DNA from: Alternaria dauci
Lineage: Eukaryota > Ascomycota > Dothideomycetes > Pleosporales > Pleosporaceae
Reading direction: 5' to 3'
Assembly: GCF_042100115.1 (NCBI RefSeq)
Contig: NC_091280.1
Span: 1,922,001 to 1,986,000 of the forward strand
DNA: 64,000 nucleotides
Shown here: one piece after another, positions 23,101 through 34,754 of the stretch
Numbering within the stretch: the stretch's first letter is position 1
Layout: each line of letters opens with the position of its first letter
Program-made: the position numbers and the translations under genes
Notes under the pieces: model-generated
Databases searched by the model: none
What the model was told of the DNA's origin: nothing
The model's input: only the letters and a program-made list of their open reading frames with translations

Positions 23101-23944
23101 TCATCGGCCTCGTGTTCCATTTTCACTTCTACGGCCGACTAGTCTTCCTATCCTCTCAAGCCGAACCATGCACTTCGTAATCCAACAGATGTCATACCCA
23201 GAAGCAACAAGAATCGCAATCTCCAGGTGCTTGTCTGCCTGCAGTTCCCCATCCTTTCCAAATTTAGCGTAAAATACATCAGGCTTACACATGTACTCCT
23301 GACAGCAGCCTGACAGTCCAGCAGCCCGACACAGCCTGCGTAGCATGTCCATGGCGTGATGGTCATATGCGGAGAGCTCTTCTGTGAACGTCAAGTCCCA
23401 GTGTGGTTCTGGCCCGTCAACTCTAGATAGACTACTAGACATTATGAGACAATTTACGATACGCGCAACTACTTTGGCAGAGACGGTCGGAAGGGATGTG
23501 GTACGGCAAGAGTTTAGAACCGCGGAGCTGAAGAGGGCATGCTTGTGTGGAAGTTGGGAGAAAGAGAGCAGTAAGGAAACAGATGATGTTTGGGGGAGGT
23601 GTGCGATTGATATGTGCGTGTGTAAGGCGTGCATCACTTCTTTGTTGAACATGCCTGGGAGGCGCGTCAGTTGGCGCGGTTCTGCGATGATGGTTCAGTA
23701 TAGTGAGTTACTCACGGCAAACGAGTCGCAAGTCTAGCGCCGCTGTGCATTCATTGAACGGCGGCGCGTTCTGACTGATGCGGTGTAGGACTGTGTACTC
23801 GATAATCAAACTCCAGAGTTCGACAGGTAGGGCAGTGATACCCGAGAATTGTGATGCCGGCATCGTGAGAGGTGGATGGATCTCTTGTGTGGTGATATTT
23901 GTTGGGGCTCGCAGTAGCGATTTGAGGGCGAGAACAGTGTTCAT
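23101..23944 (-). CDS. F-box-like protein, paralog of its divergent neighbour
   Basis: Two exons on the minus strand, 23944-23716 and 23654-23101, 260 aa. An F-box-like helix (ITALPVELWSLIIEYTVL) lies near residues 35-60. The exon junction is LVCR|MFNKEVMHAL in phase 1, the same place and phase as in the plus-strand gene at 24266. The C-terminal part (CRAAGLSGCCQEYMC, then LEIAILVASGYDICWITKCM and VRLERIGRLVG) matches the neighbour's CTAASASYCC, LLEVSLLVANGYQL and VRLGKLGLLAG. F-box proteins usually link substrates to SCF ubiquitin ligases; that role is inference here. It is shorter than its paralog because the C-terminal about 70 residues are missing. WASP ends 250 bp away. Confidence 0.65.
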
Positions 23945-24089
23945 TGTCGACTTCTGAACGTCTAGTTGCTTTGCACCTGTTTTCTGAACATTTGGTGTTT
24001 ACTTGTGCTGAGACTGTGCAAGATGAGGTTAGCAGCCAAGCACGGACGCGTGTCAATCGTGAGGGAATCAGGCAGCAGGAATTGTACAC

Positions 24090-24099
24090 TACCTAGGTA
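24090..24099. repeat. Dispersed palindrome TACCTAGGTA, copy 4
   Basis: The fourth exact copy. It lies in the 321-bp promoter region shared by the two divergent F-box-like genes. Confidence 0.7.
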
Positions 24100-24265
24100 T
24101 GTTTTACCCTAGCAAATTCCATGGATCTGACATGCTCCTTCATACCAGCATCATCTCAGGGTAGTTCGCATTGAGGTAATGTTGCAGCTAAACATCGACA
24201 TACTTGGGCGCGCCTGGAACTTTGTGTTATTCACACGTGGTCTGTGCGCTTACGTCATCGGCACC

Positions 24266-25254
24266 ATGAATAGTATTCGCGCGCACAAGAATCTGCAAGG
24301 AAAGGCTGAGCTTGGTCAGACTTTGAAAGAGATCTTGGGAGAGATGTCGAGGGAGAAACTGCGGAACATTCCAGAGTCACACCTCCATGGTATTCGAGCT
24401 CTACCAGTGGAGCTATGGAGTCAAATCATCAAACATGTCCTGGACCCATCGTTGCAGTACAGAAGACGGCGGTATCATGACATGTCCAGGGCATTGAATT
24501 TACGGCTCGTATGTCGTACGTCATGAGCTCTCCCAACTGCAAAGACGAAGAGCTGACGTTCAAGGTAGGTGCTTTCGACGAGGAGGTACGACGGGCGCTG
24601 CATCAGCGCTTGAACCTCTACCAATTGCCATACTATCCTTACCTGGCGTATGGCATGCAGACCTTGGATAATTCCCTTCGTAATGCATTTCTAGCATCGG
24701 CGCTACTCCACGAAACACAGCGCTGCTCTGGAAATGGCGCTGTGCACCCCATGGCATATCGTATCAAGAACTGCGTTCTCGTGGCCCAACACGTATCGTT
24801 TAACCACAACACCCACCAGGAGCAGCAACTGTACAAAAGATTCTGCACCGCCGCATCAGCATCGTACTGTTGTAGGAACTACATTTTCGACCTTGGACGC
24901 AGGCACAACGCGTCTGTTCCTGGCGTCGATACCCCTGGTAGCCTCGCTAGGGAAGGCGACATTCTTCTCGAAGTCTCTCTACTAGTCGCCAACGGCTACC
25001 AGCTTAGAGATGTGAAGCGGTGGATGGTGAGGCTCGGAAAATTAGGACTTTTGGCTGGCTACAGAGGATATGCTCTAACTCGGCCCAACAAACCGGAAAG
25101 CGGGTGGATGATTGATGGTCCATGTACGCTGACTTTGGACGAATATATATCCCCTGAGGAGATTGCTCTGGCAATCGCCACACCACCCTGGTCAGAGGAC
25201 ATGGAGCGAGAGGTTGACGAAGAACTCGAGGAGATGGAGAGACAAATGTTGTAG
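24266..25254 (+). CDS. F-box-like protein, longer copy of the divergent pair
   Basis: Two exons, 24266-24515 and 24569-25254, 311 aa. The intron (GTACGT...GTAG, 53 nt) joins LVCR to AFDEEVRRALH, like the paralog on the other strand. I start it at MNSIRAHKNLQ because the paralog begins MNTVLALKSLL; an upstream in-frame ATG at 24179 would add 29 residues with no counterpart. The F-box-like segment is IRALPVELWSQIIKHVL (about 47-63). The C-terminal half holds the shared block around KRWMVRLGKLGLLAG. A Glu-rich tail (EREVDEELEEMERQ) is unique to this copy. Ubiquitin-ligase adaptor function is only inferred from the weak F-box. Confidence 0.65.
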
Positions 25255-25734
25255 GGTGTCAGAGACGGCTGGCGCTGATGTTCGGGGCTGGAGGCTCTGC
25301 GGCTCTGGTGGAAGCTAAGCAGCAAGCATGTGGGAGTGGGAGCGGGCCCTAGCAACTATAGCCGAAGGGTACTTGCGGGATGGTGCGGGGTAGCACGTTC
25401 AGCAGAGTGCGGGCAGGTGTTTATGCTCGAGATGACAATCGCGACAACAGTCGCTGAACTATAGCAATAGGCGTAAAAGACTTGTGCGATGATACGACTT
25501 CATTGTGAAATTTGCGATGGCGTTTCGGAAAGGCATTCCGTGCGGCTGGCGGATATGTACTGCCTCGGTTGACGACGGGCTATCCATCCTCCCGAATTCT
25601 GCGAGCCGAGCGATGCTCATCGTCTACCCAGAACTTGTTCAAAAACCAATAGTTCCCCCAAAAGCGCCAAGTACGACTGTCCCTTTTCTCTACACCTGCA
25701 TTGACGTCGTCCGGCACGACAGACGCTAATCAAC
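25255..25734. other. Upstream region of the methylcitrate dehydratase gene
   Basis: About 480 bp between tandem genes. I see no coding frame of note. It should hold the promoter of the prpD-like gene. Confidence 0.5.
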
Positions 25735-27538
25735 ATGTCGGCCTTCAGTCGCAACCTGTGCAGTACCGCTTCACGAAACCTACGATCACGGTCCAGCGTC
25801 GTATCCAGAGCTCTGAGGCCAATTGCTCTGCGAACCGCTGCCTCGAACCCAATCACATCGCGAACAGCGGCTGCATCTTCCTTCTCCACCATGGCATCCC
25901 TCAAGAGCTCCGTGCCGCAGACGCTGAGCAAGCGCGAGTACGACCCGGAGATCAAGGACATGGCCAGCTATATCCACAACACCCCCATTGAGTCGGAACT
26001 TGCGGTAGGGTCAATTCGCCTCTGAGCGAGTATCGCGGCTAATCAAGCTTCATATAGTTCGACACCGCCCGCTGGGTCTTTGTTGACACGCTTGGCTGCG
26101 GTCTTGAGGGGCTGCGCTTCGAGCAATGCCGCAACATCCTGGGCCCCGTTGTGGAGGGCACGACGGTCCCCAATGGCTGTAAAGTACCTGGCACAAACTA
26201 CCAGCTGGATCCCGTCAACGGTGCTTTTAACATTGGTGCTATGATCCGATGGCTCGACTTCAACGACTGCTGGCTCGCTGCCGAGTGGGGCCACCCCTCT
26301 GACAACCTGGGGGCGATCCTCGCAACTGCCGACTGGATCACACGAACAAACAAGGCTGGAGGCAATCTCGGCAATGGCAAGATCTTCAAGGTCAGAGATG
26401 TCCTTGAGGCAATGATCAGGGCCCACGAGATCCAGGGCTGCATGGCCCTCGAGAACTCCTTCAACAAAGTCGGTCTGGACCACGTCATTCTGGTCAAGCT
26501 GGCCTCCACCGCCGTCGTGTCCAAGATGATGGGCCTCAGCGAGGCTCAGACACGTGACGCCATCTCGCAAGCCTTCGTTGATGGCCAATCGATGCGTACC
26601 TACAGGCACTCGCCCAACACCATGTCGCGCAAGTCCTGGGCTGCTGGTGATGCTTGCCAGACGGCCGTTAACCTCGTGCTCAAGGTCATGAAGGGCGAGC
26701 AGGGTCTTCCCACTGTTCTCTCAGCGCCCACCTGGGGCTTCTACGACGTCAACTTTGGCGGCAAGCCCTTCCAGTTCCAGAGAGGCTATGGCAGCTACGT
26801 CATGGAGAACGTTCTCTTCAAGGTCTCTTATCCTGGTAATAAACCCCCTTTAACCCAATACTGCTGCGCCGTTTATGCTAATCGGGTCCAGCCGAGTTCC
26901 ATTCCCAGACCGCTGTCGAAGCTGCCCAACGCCTCAACAAGAAGTTGGCAGCTATGGGCAAGAGCGCCAAAGACATCGAGGGTGTCGTTAACCGGACGCA
27001 CGAGGCCTGCATTCGCATCATTGATAAGCAATTCAAGCCTATGGAGAACTTTGCTGACCGCGATCACTGCGTTCAAGTAAGCCTTACCCACCGTAGCTGC
27101 CTGCTCGCGCTGACATCATGGTAGTACATGGTCGCCACCATGTTCGTTTTCAACCGTCTTGAGGCCACTGACTACCCAGATGACAGCGAAGCTGCTACAT
27201 CGGAACTCGTCGAGTCCCTGAGACAGCGCATCAGCTGTGTAGAGGACCCGCAGTTCACCAAGGACTACCACGACCCTGAGAAGCGCACCATCTCCAATGC
27301 GCTCACCGTAACGCTCAAGGATGGAACCGTGCTGGAAGAAGAGGTTGTTGAGGCTCCTCTTGGCCACCGGCTGCGACGTGAAGAAGCAAAGCCTGAGATA
27401 CTCGCCAAGTACAAGAGGCATCTCGGCCCGCACTACCCGTCGCAACACGTTGACAAGCTTGTCGCATTGGCGCAAGACAGCAAGTCGCTCGATAACATGG
27501 ACATTGACGAATACGTCGATCTGTACGTGAAGAACTAG
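25735..27538 (+). CDS. prpD: 2-methylcitrate dehydratase, mitochondrial (PrpD family)
   Basis: Four exons, 25735-26004, 26058-26835, 26892-27076 and 27125-27538, 548 aa. The enzyme dehydrates 2-methylcitrate to 2-methyl-cis-aconitate in the methylcitrate cycle, which removes propionyl-CoA. The first about 55 residues are rich in Arg, Ser and Ala without acids ([20 protein letters not shown]), a typical mitochondrial presequence. The MmgE/PrpD fold then shows [43 protein letters not shown] ([18 protein letters not shown]) and [18 protein letters not shown], the last restored by splicing. The donors are GTAGGG, GTAATA and GTAAGC. Length fits fungal PrpD. The symbol is the family name rather than a species-specific one. 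Confidence 0.93.
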
Positions 27539-28361
27539 AGATTAAGCCTAGGTAGATTGGGTGACTTCGCGATGGACGCCTCGGCATGTCTGACGTTATC
27601 GCGTCCTCGCTAATGCAACCAGATGCAGTCGAATGATATTGCGCTTCCACATTATTGCTTCTTTCTATATCCCTGTCTTTTTCCCCAAAGGTCCCTTCCA
27701 GGCGTCACACCAAAACACCGCATTGACCTCGTAGTATATTCCTGCAATATCCCGACCAAGTCGCGTGATTGTAGTCTGCCGACATACCTGTACGACCGTA
27801 ATATCGGATGCGTTATGACGACGTCGTCGCGGCCGAGAAGTGTCTCCAGATCGATACCGAGGCTGTGGGGATGTCTTGCTGACCCAACTTTGGGCAAAAA
27901 CTACCGACATAGGCCGTCCCACGTTTTCCTACTCTCCCCACGGGGAATCCTTTACGAGCTGAGCACGGAGTGGATGTGCCGACTGCTAGTTGGTTCGTCT
28001 TGGGTCCTGTCTGGACGGGACCGGCGGAAGTTGGTATGGGACAATGAGCCATCGTCAGGCTCCGCTTGCTTCGATGCTTACGGACATTGGTACCGTATAC
28101 TCCAGAGATGAATTGTGGGATGGTGTCGTCGCAGGAATTGATGACCCAGATGACACGACAGTGCGCCTCATGGCCGTGTCCTCAATAAGTACTTCTTGAG
28201 AGCTCCTAATCTAGCCTGTGCTCATTACCAATCCTTCTTCGCTGGAACCCTCGTACTTCGTTTATCAACCCTCAGCGGAAGTCACCCGTCCATCACCCCT
28301 GCCCTCCCGTCTTTTGCGCCTACCTCTCTGGACCCTGGTGCAGTTATCGCCTACCAACGAC
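27539..28361. other. Intergenic region without a supported gene
   Basis: It holds the 3' end of the prpD-like gene (with a CCTAGGTA near 27547) and the upstream region of the TmpA-like gene. The frames present are short and not convincing. Confidence 0.5.
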
Positions 28362-30264
28362 ATGTCAACCACATCGAGAAGCCGTCTTACTGGTGGCAGC
28401 AGCGCTGACTCGCTCGACGATGCGGAAAAGGGCATGTATGACAGTACGTTGGAAGTGACGGCACCTGGCTTCGTGTACATGGAGCAAAAGAGGCCCATAC
28501 ACATTGTCACATCGTTACTGCCCGCATCTCCTGTCCACCAAGGCATAACACCATGCACGAGTGTACCAGAACTGTCACTATCTTTGCCATCGGGGCGGAA
28601 GCCTACCGATGCCGCTGAACTAGACACTACCGTGAAGAAGCCAGCTGGAGAAAAGCCTCAAAAGCCAAAGATCAGCCGATGGATCCTGTTCGATCTCTGG
28701 TTCAACACATACAGAAAGTTCTTCACGTTTGTTACTTTGTTGAACCTCACGGGAATCATCTTGTCCGCCTGCGGTCGCTTCACGTACGCCGAGGAACACC
28801 TTGGCGCTTTGGTACTAGGCAACCTCCTTTGTGCTATTCTGATGAGGAATGAATTATGGATGCGCTTCTTGTACATGGTCGCCATATATGGACTGGGAGT
28901 ATGTGCTCTCTTGCCCTTGATCCCGAAGTCTGCTGACTAGTTATGATAGTGGGCACCTGTATGCGTCAAGCTCGCTGCGACATCTGTTCTACAACACGTT
29001 GGAGGCATTCACTCTGGATGCGCGTTATCTGGTGCTGCGTGAGTCACTTTTCTTAGTTCGGATCGAAACAGCATTAACGTGAGAATTAGCTGGCTCGTCT
29101 ACAAGTGTGTCGATATCATTCGATATCGTGCCGTGCAACATCCGGCCGTAATTGCGAGCGGAATCATCACCAACTTTTTCATCATCGTCTCGGTGTTGAG
29201 TGCCTTTCCTTGGGTCCGCAAGTCAGTAGCTCCGACCGATATCTAGCTTTGTGGCACCGTACTTACGCCCTTGTCAGCACCTATCATAACGTGTTCGAGA
29301 AGCACCACCGATTTGTTGGATGGTTAGGTCTCGCAGTATGTAACCTCTTTTGCGGCCTTTTTCCGGGAGTTTTACTGATATATCCCAGACGACGTGGGTG
29401 TTTGTTATCATGGGTAACACCTATGACATCAAGCGCGGCGAGTGGAGGACCAGCGCTCACAGCCTACTCAGTGCACAAGAGCTCTGGTTTGCTGTCTTCA
29501 TGACGATCTTGTAAGAAGTTCGCTTTTTTTTCTAGCTTCTCCTGCTGACCTATTCCAGCATCCTCATCCCATGGGTTACCCTAAGGGAGGTACCAGTCGA
29601 AGTTGAGATCCCTTCACCCAAGGTCGCTGTCCTCAAATTCGAGCGCGGCATGCAGCAAGGTCTCCTAGGACGAATCAGCCGCACGTCCATCATGGAGTAC
29701 CACGCCTTTGGTATCATCAGTGAGGGACGCAATGCCACCCATCATTACATGATCTGCGGTGTTCAAGGAGACTTCACAAAGAACCTTGTCGCCAATCCAC
29801 CGAAGACTGTTTGGACGCGAGAGCTCAAGTTCGGTGTGTATTCTCTTCTCGTTTATATTGCAGTTACAGTTACTAACATAACGGCAGCTGGTGTAGGTCA
29901 CGCCTCCGCAATGTTCAAGCGCGGCATCCGCATATGCACCGGTACTGGCATCGGTGCTGCACTTTCCACCTGCATCCAATCCCCTAATTGGTTCCTCATC
30001 TGGATCGGATCCGACCAAGAGCGAACTTTCGGTCCTACAGTCACAGGTCTCATCCACAAGCACATTGAGCCTGAGCGCATGATCCTCTGGGACAGCAAGA
30101 AGAGAGGTGGACGTCCAGACACAATGGAGCTCCTGAGAGATACATGGAAGAGGTTCGGCGCGGAAGTCATCTTCATTACGAGTAACAGCCAGGGCAACGA
30201 CGAGATGATGCAGGGGTGTGCTATGGAGGGTATGCACGCTTTTGGTACCCTTTGGGACTTTTAA
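28362..30264 (+). CDS. TmpA-like integral membrane flavoprotein/oxidoreductase
   Basis: Seven exons, 28362-28898, 28950-29038, 29090-29221, 29278-29335, 29389-29510, 29559-29833 and 29888-30264, 529 aa. All six introns are 51 to 57 nt with GT...AG ends. The last one is in frame and would add 18 hydrophobic residues if retained. A cytoplasmic N-terminus of about 105 residues is followed by several spans (FFTFVTLLNLTGIILSACG, WMRFLYMVAIYGLG, GIITNFFIIVSVLSAF, ELWFAVFMTIFILIPWV). A C-terminal ferredoxin-reductase-like part ends GIRICTGTGIGAALS...QGCAMEGMHAFGTLWDF. The family is related to Aspergillus nidulans TmpA, a membrane flavoprotein needed for a conidiation signal. The developmental role is inference; the exon model is well supported by restored hydrophobic segments. 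Confidence 0.8.
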
Positions 30265-32264
30265 AAAAAGTATTGATAGAACAGGGTAGATGAGTCTGGT
30301 AGGTTTCCGGCTACGAGGTACGAAACTTTTGGAAAGCATACAAGCGTTACGCATTTACACATGGAGTTTAATATGGCATCTGTTCTTATCATAGAAGTGC
30401 TTGGGTTGACAAGGGGCGTTTTTTTCCTTTGTGCTCATGCGCATGATAGCAAAAGATTAGGCATAATTACATCAGCTTCAACATCAGACTTGCAAGTAAT
30501 GGCCTTCGCAAACCATGAAGACTGTTCAAACGCAGGGAGTAGAGCGCAATCTCATACTTGCTCGGGTAGGGTTGAGATGGTGTCACTGACCGTCTATCAA
30601 AAGCAAAAAGCTGAACAGCGACACCAGCCTCTGATTCAAAGCCTCGCTATCCACGTACCACATATCACCCACATATTACTCTTGGCTCTAAATGACAGAT
30701 TCTCACAGCACCCGACTTCGCGCATACTTCATCTCGCCGTTCCACCGATCGCCAAGTCGAGCTGTCCTCACGTGCCATAACAACCGGCTGATATAGGTAC
30801 CTGATCCGCGCAAACCGCGCTATCGGATCAATCTACAATCTATATAGATTGGATCGCTGCGATTGGTGATGATAGCGGATTGCATGGAAGACCTGTGGAA
30901 TGCGCGTGCGCCATGTGCTGCGCTTTCTATCGGCGATGGTGGAAGACGGGCGCGGGTACAAGTTTCGTGTACCTGAGGTAATTGTGGCGCATCGCATCGT
31001 GGGGTTGGGCTGCAATGGTTTTCGCTTCCGGTGAGGTCTTCGTCGGAGCGAGATTCCGTTAGTGAGAAGTGTTGGTCTCTAGTCACAACGTCATGATTTG
31101 CGTTGTGGTTTCTTGGAAAGGAAGGGACATGTCTCACCAAGGCAGTACTTGATTTTTTTTAGATGGTTGTTGGAATGTAATGTGCACATACCTGGATCTT
31201 CAGGATAGTCTCTTGCGGAGTAGTCAAAGTCGAGCCCTTGTTCGAAAAAGACATTTTTGATGTCCCAAAAACTGAAGGGTAATGGCTCATGCATCAATCT
31301 ACTTTCATATTCCACATGGGCCTGCTTAAGCTTGGGCTCATTCGTATCTGAAGATAAAGTGCTAGAGAAGAGGCGGAGTTAGCCGTCGTTGTATTCCTGG
31401 AGTATCATCATCTTGGAAGAGCTGAGCATCTCTAAGTGTTTCAATGTGCGTGGCTTTTCGTTGGACACTACGATCCGGCTCGGAATCTGTTCGTCCTGTG
31501 AAAGCTGCAATAGGGTCATGGAATTCCCACACAAACTTTATGTCAAGGACTTCCTTTGTTATGGGTCGCAGGCTGTGACACGTGTGGTCGAGAGCATAGC
31601 ATGTTGCATAAGCCTCGGAGTAGTTATAGACGCGTCTGCGAATTCCCGATCTTGTCTGCCTCTTGCTGTGCGTCGAGCAAATGATCAAAGACGAGGAGCA
31701 GGATTCCAGCGAGTAGTACGAGTAACGGCTAATGACTGTTTGTGAGTGGATCAGGCATGTTGTTTTTCCACCCTTATTTGTTGTTGTAGGACGGGAGATG
31801 CGTCGTCACAGCTGGCAGGCTTTGTCGTCTGGCAAGCGAGCACGTGGATATGTGGGGGATTGTAACGCATTCCCCTAAGCCCGTTGTGTTCAAAAGCTTG
31901 GGTGGATGCGTCACTTGCTCCACACACCTTCTGAACAGAAGTTTCGTTCGATCGACGTAGGATTACACGAGGGTGGGCTTGTCGGTAGCGCGCAACTGCA
32001 GTTACGAAGTCGGACAGACCTGGTAGGTGTGAGATTCGTAACGCTGGCTTGGACTCGCACGCACTTGCACCAACAGTAACGGCGTCCAAGTCAGGCGTCT
32101 TATACTCCAGAGTTGAAGGGCATTCTGAATCCAGTAAAAACTAGACAGAGACATGGAAGTCGGGTTACATTTCCGCCTTGTTCGGTTGTAGCGTATCTTG
32201 TTGTCAGGCGTCTATTTTTGATTATGATGACTGTGATGCAGCCGCTCAAGGTCATTATGTTCCC
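30265..32264. other. Gene-poor region with coding-like remnants on the minus strand
   Basis: No intact gene is supported in these 2 kb. Pieces on the minus strand between 31192 and 31760 look coding but are in conflicting frames (see the separate entry). A 16-bp palindrome (CAATCTATATAGATTG) at 30836-30851 is about as frequent as expected by chance. Confidence 0.4.
31192..31688 (-). pseudogene. Coding-like fragments in two frames, possibly a broken gene
   Basis: On the minus strand from 31688 to 31362 one frame reads coding-like text (KEVLDIKFVWEFHDPIAAF, then HIETLRDAQLFQDDDTPG) and stops. From about 31350 to 31192 another frame reads SSDTNEPKLKQAHVEYESRL and SFWDIKNVFFEQGLDFDYSA, ending at a good GTATGT donor at 31191. 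No GT donor lies where the first frame would need to leave, so a frameshift near the run CCTCTTCTCTAG (about 31362) is the simplest link. A hydrophobic stretch (PLLVLLAGILLLVFDHLL) lies upstream in a third frame. It could be a dead small membrane-anchored protein gene. I do not recognise the family. Confidence 0.3.
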
Positions 32265-33246
32265 TCATCGAGTCTTCTTATCTGGCCCTGCAGTCCCCCT
32301 CAGCTTATTCAAATGGAAAGTTGCAGTGAAATAGTAATCAAGCACCGAAGTCGGGAGATATGTCCACGCGAACCACACAATCCAGCTCATCTTACCCTCC
32401 CATATCCATCTCGTCTTAGAGAACATGCCATCACCAGCAAGCACTTGCTTTACACAACTGCGTGCGTACTGCTTCGTGTCCATACCCAACTCCTGGCTGT
32501 GCACCAATCTTCGTTCGTATTCGGCAGCAAGCGGTTGCATATAGGAGCCCGGTGGCAGAGTGCGATGTGTTCGTGCAATGTTCGATTTGACGCCGCCCGT
32601 CACAACGTTGACAACGCGCACACCGAGAGGAGCGAGCTCGACGCGTAATGTATCCGAGTAGGCGTGCAGTGCTGCTTTGGAAGCATTGTATGGCGCGCCC
32701 CAAACGTAGGGCATGATACCAGCTAACGAACCCGTCTGTACGATAGTCCCCTTTGCTTCCACCACGAGTGGGGCAAATGTCCTGCACATCTCCATTACTG
32801 AGAAGACGTTTACTTGGAAGAGTTCCTGGAGCTCGTCCTCGTCGTAGTCCAGCGCTGGGACAACGTAGTTGCGTCCGGCATTGTTGTATAGCACGTCAAG
32901 TTTGCCTCCAGTGATCTCGGCGACGCGCTTATGTAGTTCGCGTATCGATTCCTTGTGCGGGAGTTCGAGGGGCAGATAGGTGATCTTAGGGTGCGGAGAG
33001 GTGTACTTGGACGGATCGCGGACGGTTCCGAGAACCTGAAAGCCTACACGTGAGTCAGCAACCGCAGAGTGTCGAAACGGACATTGCCCTCACCTCGTTC
33101 GGCGAATTCTAACGCGAGATAGTGTCCAATGCCGCCAGGCGTGCATCTGTTCGCGTCGGTTAGAGCTAAGAAGATCTCAAGTCTCTTACCACCGCGACAG
33201 ACAGCATTACTTACCCCGTGATCAATGCGAATTGTCCTTCAGCCAT
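32265..33246 (-). CDS. Short-chain dehydrogenase, Ayr1-like
   Basis: Three exons on the minus strand, 33246-33215, 33146-33094 and 33043-32265, 287 aa. The first two tiny exons together build the NADP-binding motif TGCTPGGIG (residues 10-18), which supports the model. NNAG is at 82-85, the catalytic Ser near 134 (QTGSLAG), and Tyr147 and Lys151 in YNASK. A hydrophobic C-terminal helix (WIVWFAWTYLPTSVL) would anchor it to a membrane. Size and sequence fit the yeast Ayr1 group, NADPH-dependent 1-acyldihydroxyacetone-phosphate reductases of lipid droplets and ER. The exact substrate is inference, since this group is large in fungi. It shares a 338-bp promoter region with the methyltransferase gene. 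Confidence 0.85.
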
Positions 33247-33584
33247 TGCGAGTGTGCAGATTGTATCAGCGTGTCGATCGTTGCGTGTTCCACGATGCGC
33301 ATTCTGATGACCCACGCCTCGGCTGTTTCTGCTACTAGCGCGTCGACGTCACACAGGTCCCCACGCGTGTAAACCCCGAACGGAATCGGCGACTACATCC
33401 TGTCTGACAAACCAATATTCCCGAGCGTTCCATTTGGGCCTAATTGTGCAAGTTCCTTTGTGGATTCTCATTCTTCATTCCTTTTCTCTACGTCCGTCCT
33501 TGAACTTCCTCCATCATCCCCACTTGCGGATCCGCTCCTGAACCATAGTATAACCATCACTTGAGATATACACAGAAGAGCATC
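33247..33584. promoter_or_regulatory. Shared divergent promoter region of SDR and methyltransferase genes
   Basis: The start codons of the two divergent genes are 338 bp apart, so both promoters must lie here. It is rich in pyrimidine tracts (for example TTCATTCCTTTTCTC near 33475). I identify no specific factor site. Confidence 0.5.
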
Positions 33585-34517
33585 ATGACATCGGCGGAAT
33601 GGCTGGGCGAGCACATCCCGACGCTCCTTCGCCCGTCGATATTACTTTGCATTGCAGCATTTAGTAAGTTGTGTCCTCGCTATCTTTGAGAGGCTCGTAC
33701 TAATCCATACTTAGATTTCTTCATGGCAGCATTTGAGGTCGTGTTCTACGACTGGCGCCCTTTTACCCTCTTCAACCTCACCAAGCTCCGTTTCAAGGGC
33801 TTTGCCCGCCTCTGGAAGAACAATGGCCAAGCAATGTCTGCTGAGATGCCAGGCCCTACATTCTCTCTTTTGGGCCAGTGCAAAGGTGTAATCCTCGATA
33901 TCGGTCCTGGATCTGGAGAAATGCTCTCTCAATTCAACCCGGACCTTATCACGGCTATCTATGGGGCGGAGCCAGCTGAGGACTTGCATCCCGGATTGGT
34001 CAAGAACGCAGAAAAGAGGGGATTCGGCAGCAAGTTCCATGCCATGCTTTGTGGTGCGGAGCCCGAGAGTCTAATTCCAGCATTGCACAAGAGCGGGATC
34101 CTGAATGTCAGTGGAAAAGGTGGATTGGCGTCAGATGGTGTATTCGATGAGATCTGCTGTACTCGCGTGCTTTGTGGTGTTCCACATCCCGAGCAAACCA
34201 TAAAAGGGCTCTACAATCTTCTCAAGCCTGGCGGCCGGATGGTTATTTGCGAGCACGTGGCCAATCCTTGGAGGACCGAAGGCAGAGTGGCTGCCCGGTT
34301 CATGCAACTTGTGTATACCATTCTGGGATGGCCGTTCTTCATGGGGGGTTGCGAACTCCAGAGACATACGCCAGAATTCTTGAGGGATGCAGGTGAATGG
34401 GACAAGTTCGATCTGAAGTACTATGGCCCAAAGGACTGCCTACCATTCGTTGTTGGGGAGCTCATCAAGAAGAACGGGTCGCTGGATAAGAGTTATGCCG
34501 AGGCTGTCAAAGAGTAG
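33585..34517 (+). CDS. Membrane-anchored SAM-dependent methyltransferase (class I)
   Basis: Two exons, 33585-33663 and 33715-34517, 293 aa. The intron has GTAAGT, a CTAATCC branch-like site and TTAG. A hydrophobic N-terminal segment (LLCIAAFNFFMAAFEVVFY), created by the splice, is likely a membrane anchor. The SAM-binding motif I is ILDIGPGSGE (about 86-95), followed by YGAEPAEDLHP and the post-motif LLKPGGRMVICEHVANP. The layout (N-terminal anchor plus Methyltransf_11) is like METTL7 proteins of lipid droplets and ER, so a hydrophobic small-molecule or lipid substrate is plausible but unproven. It is divergently paired with the Ayr1-like SDR. Confidence 0.8.
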
Positions 34518-34754
34518 TTGGAAAAACAGGCCACCCTGTAGGCGGGTGCTCACTTACAATCGAGGATAGACGGTGAGATGGATACAGAGTGCAACTTGCA
34601 AGAACCTTGAAATCTTACGAGCGGTTTAGACTTTGGTCTAAAGACCAAGTAGCTTATTGTGCAATTAATGTAAACTTATGACAAAACCTTCACCGAAGCG
34701 ATTGCTAAAGGACAACAAAAGCTTTTTCGTCGCTGCTACATGCTTCAGTATCGC

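Noticed and set aside
30836..30851. 16-bp perfect palindrome CAATCTATATAGATTG
   Set aside because: About one such palindrome is expected by chance in 64 kb, and no neighbour suggests a function.
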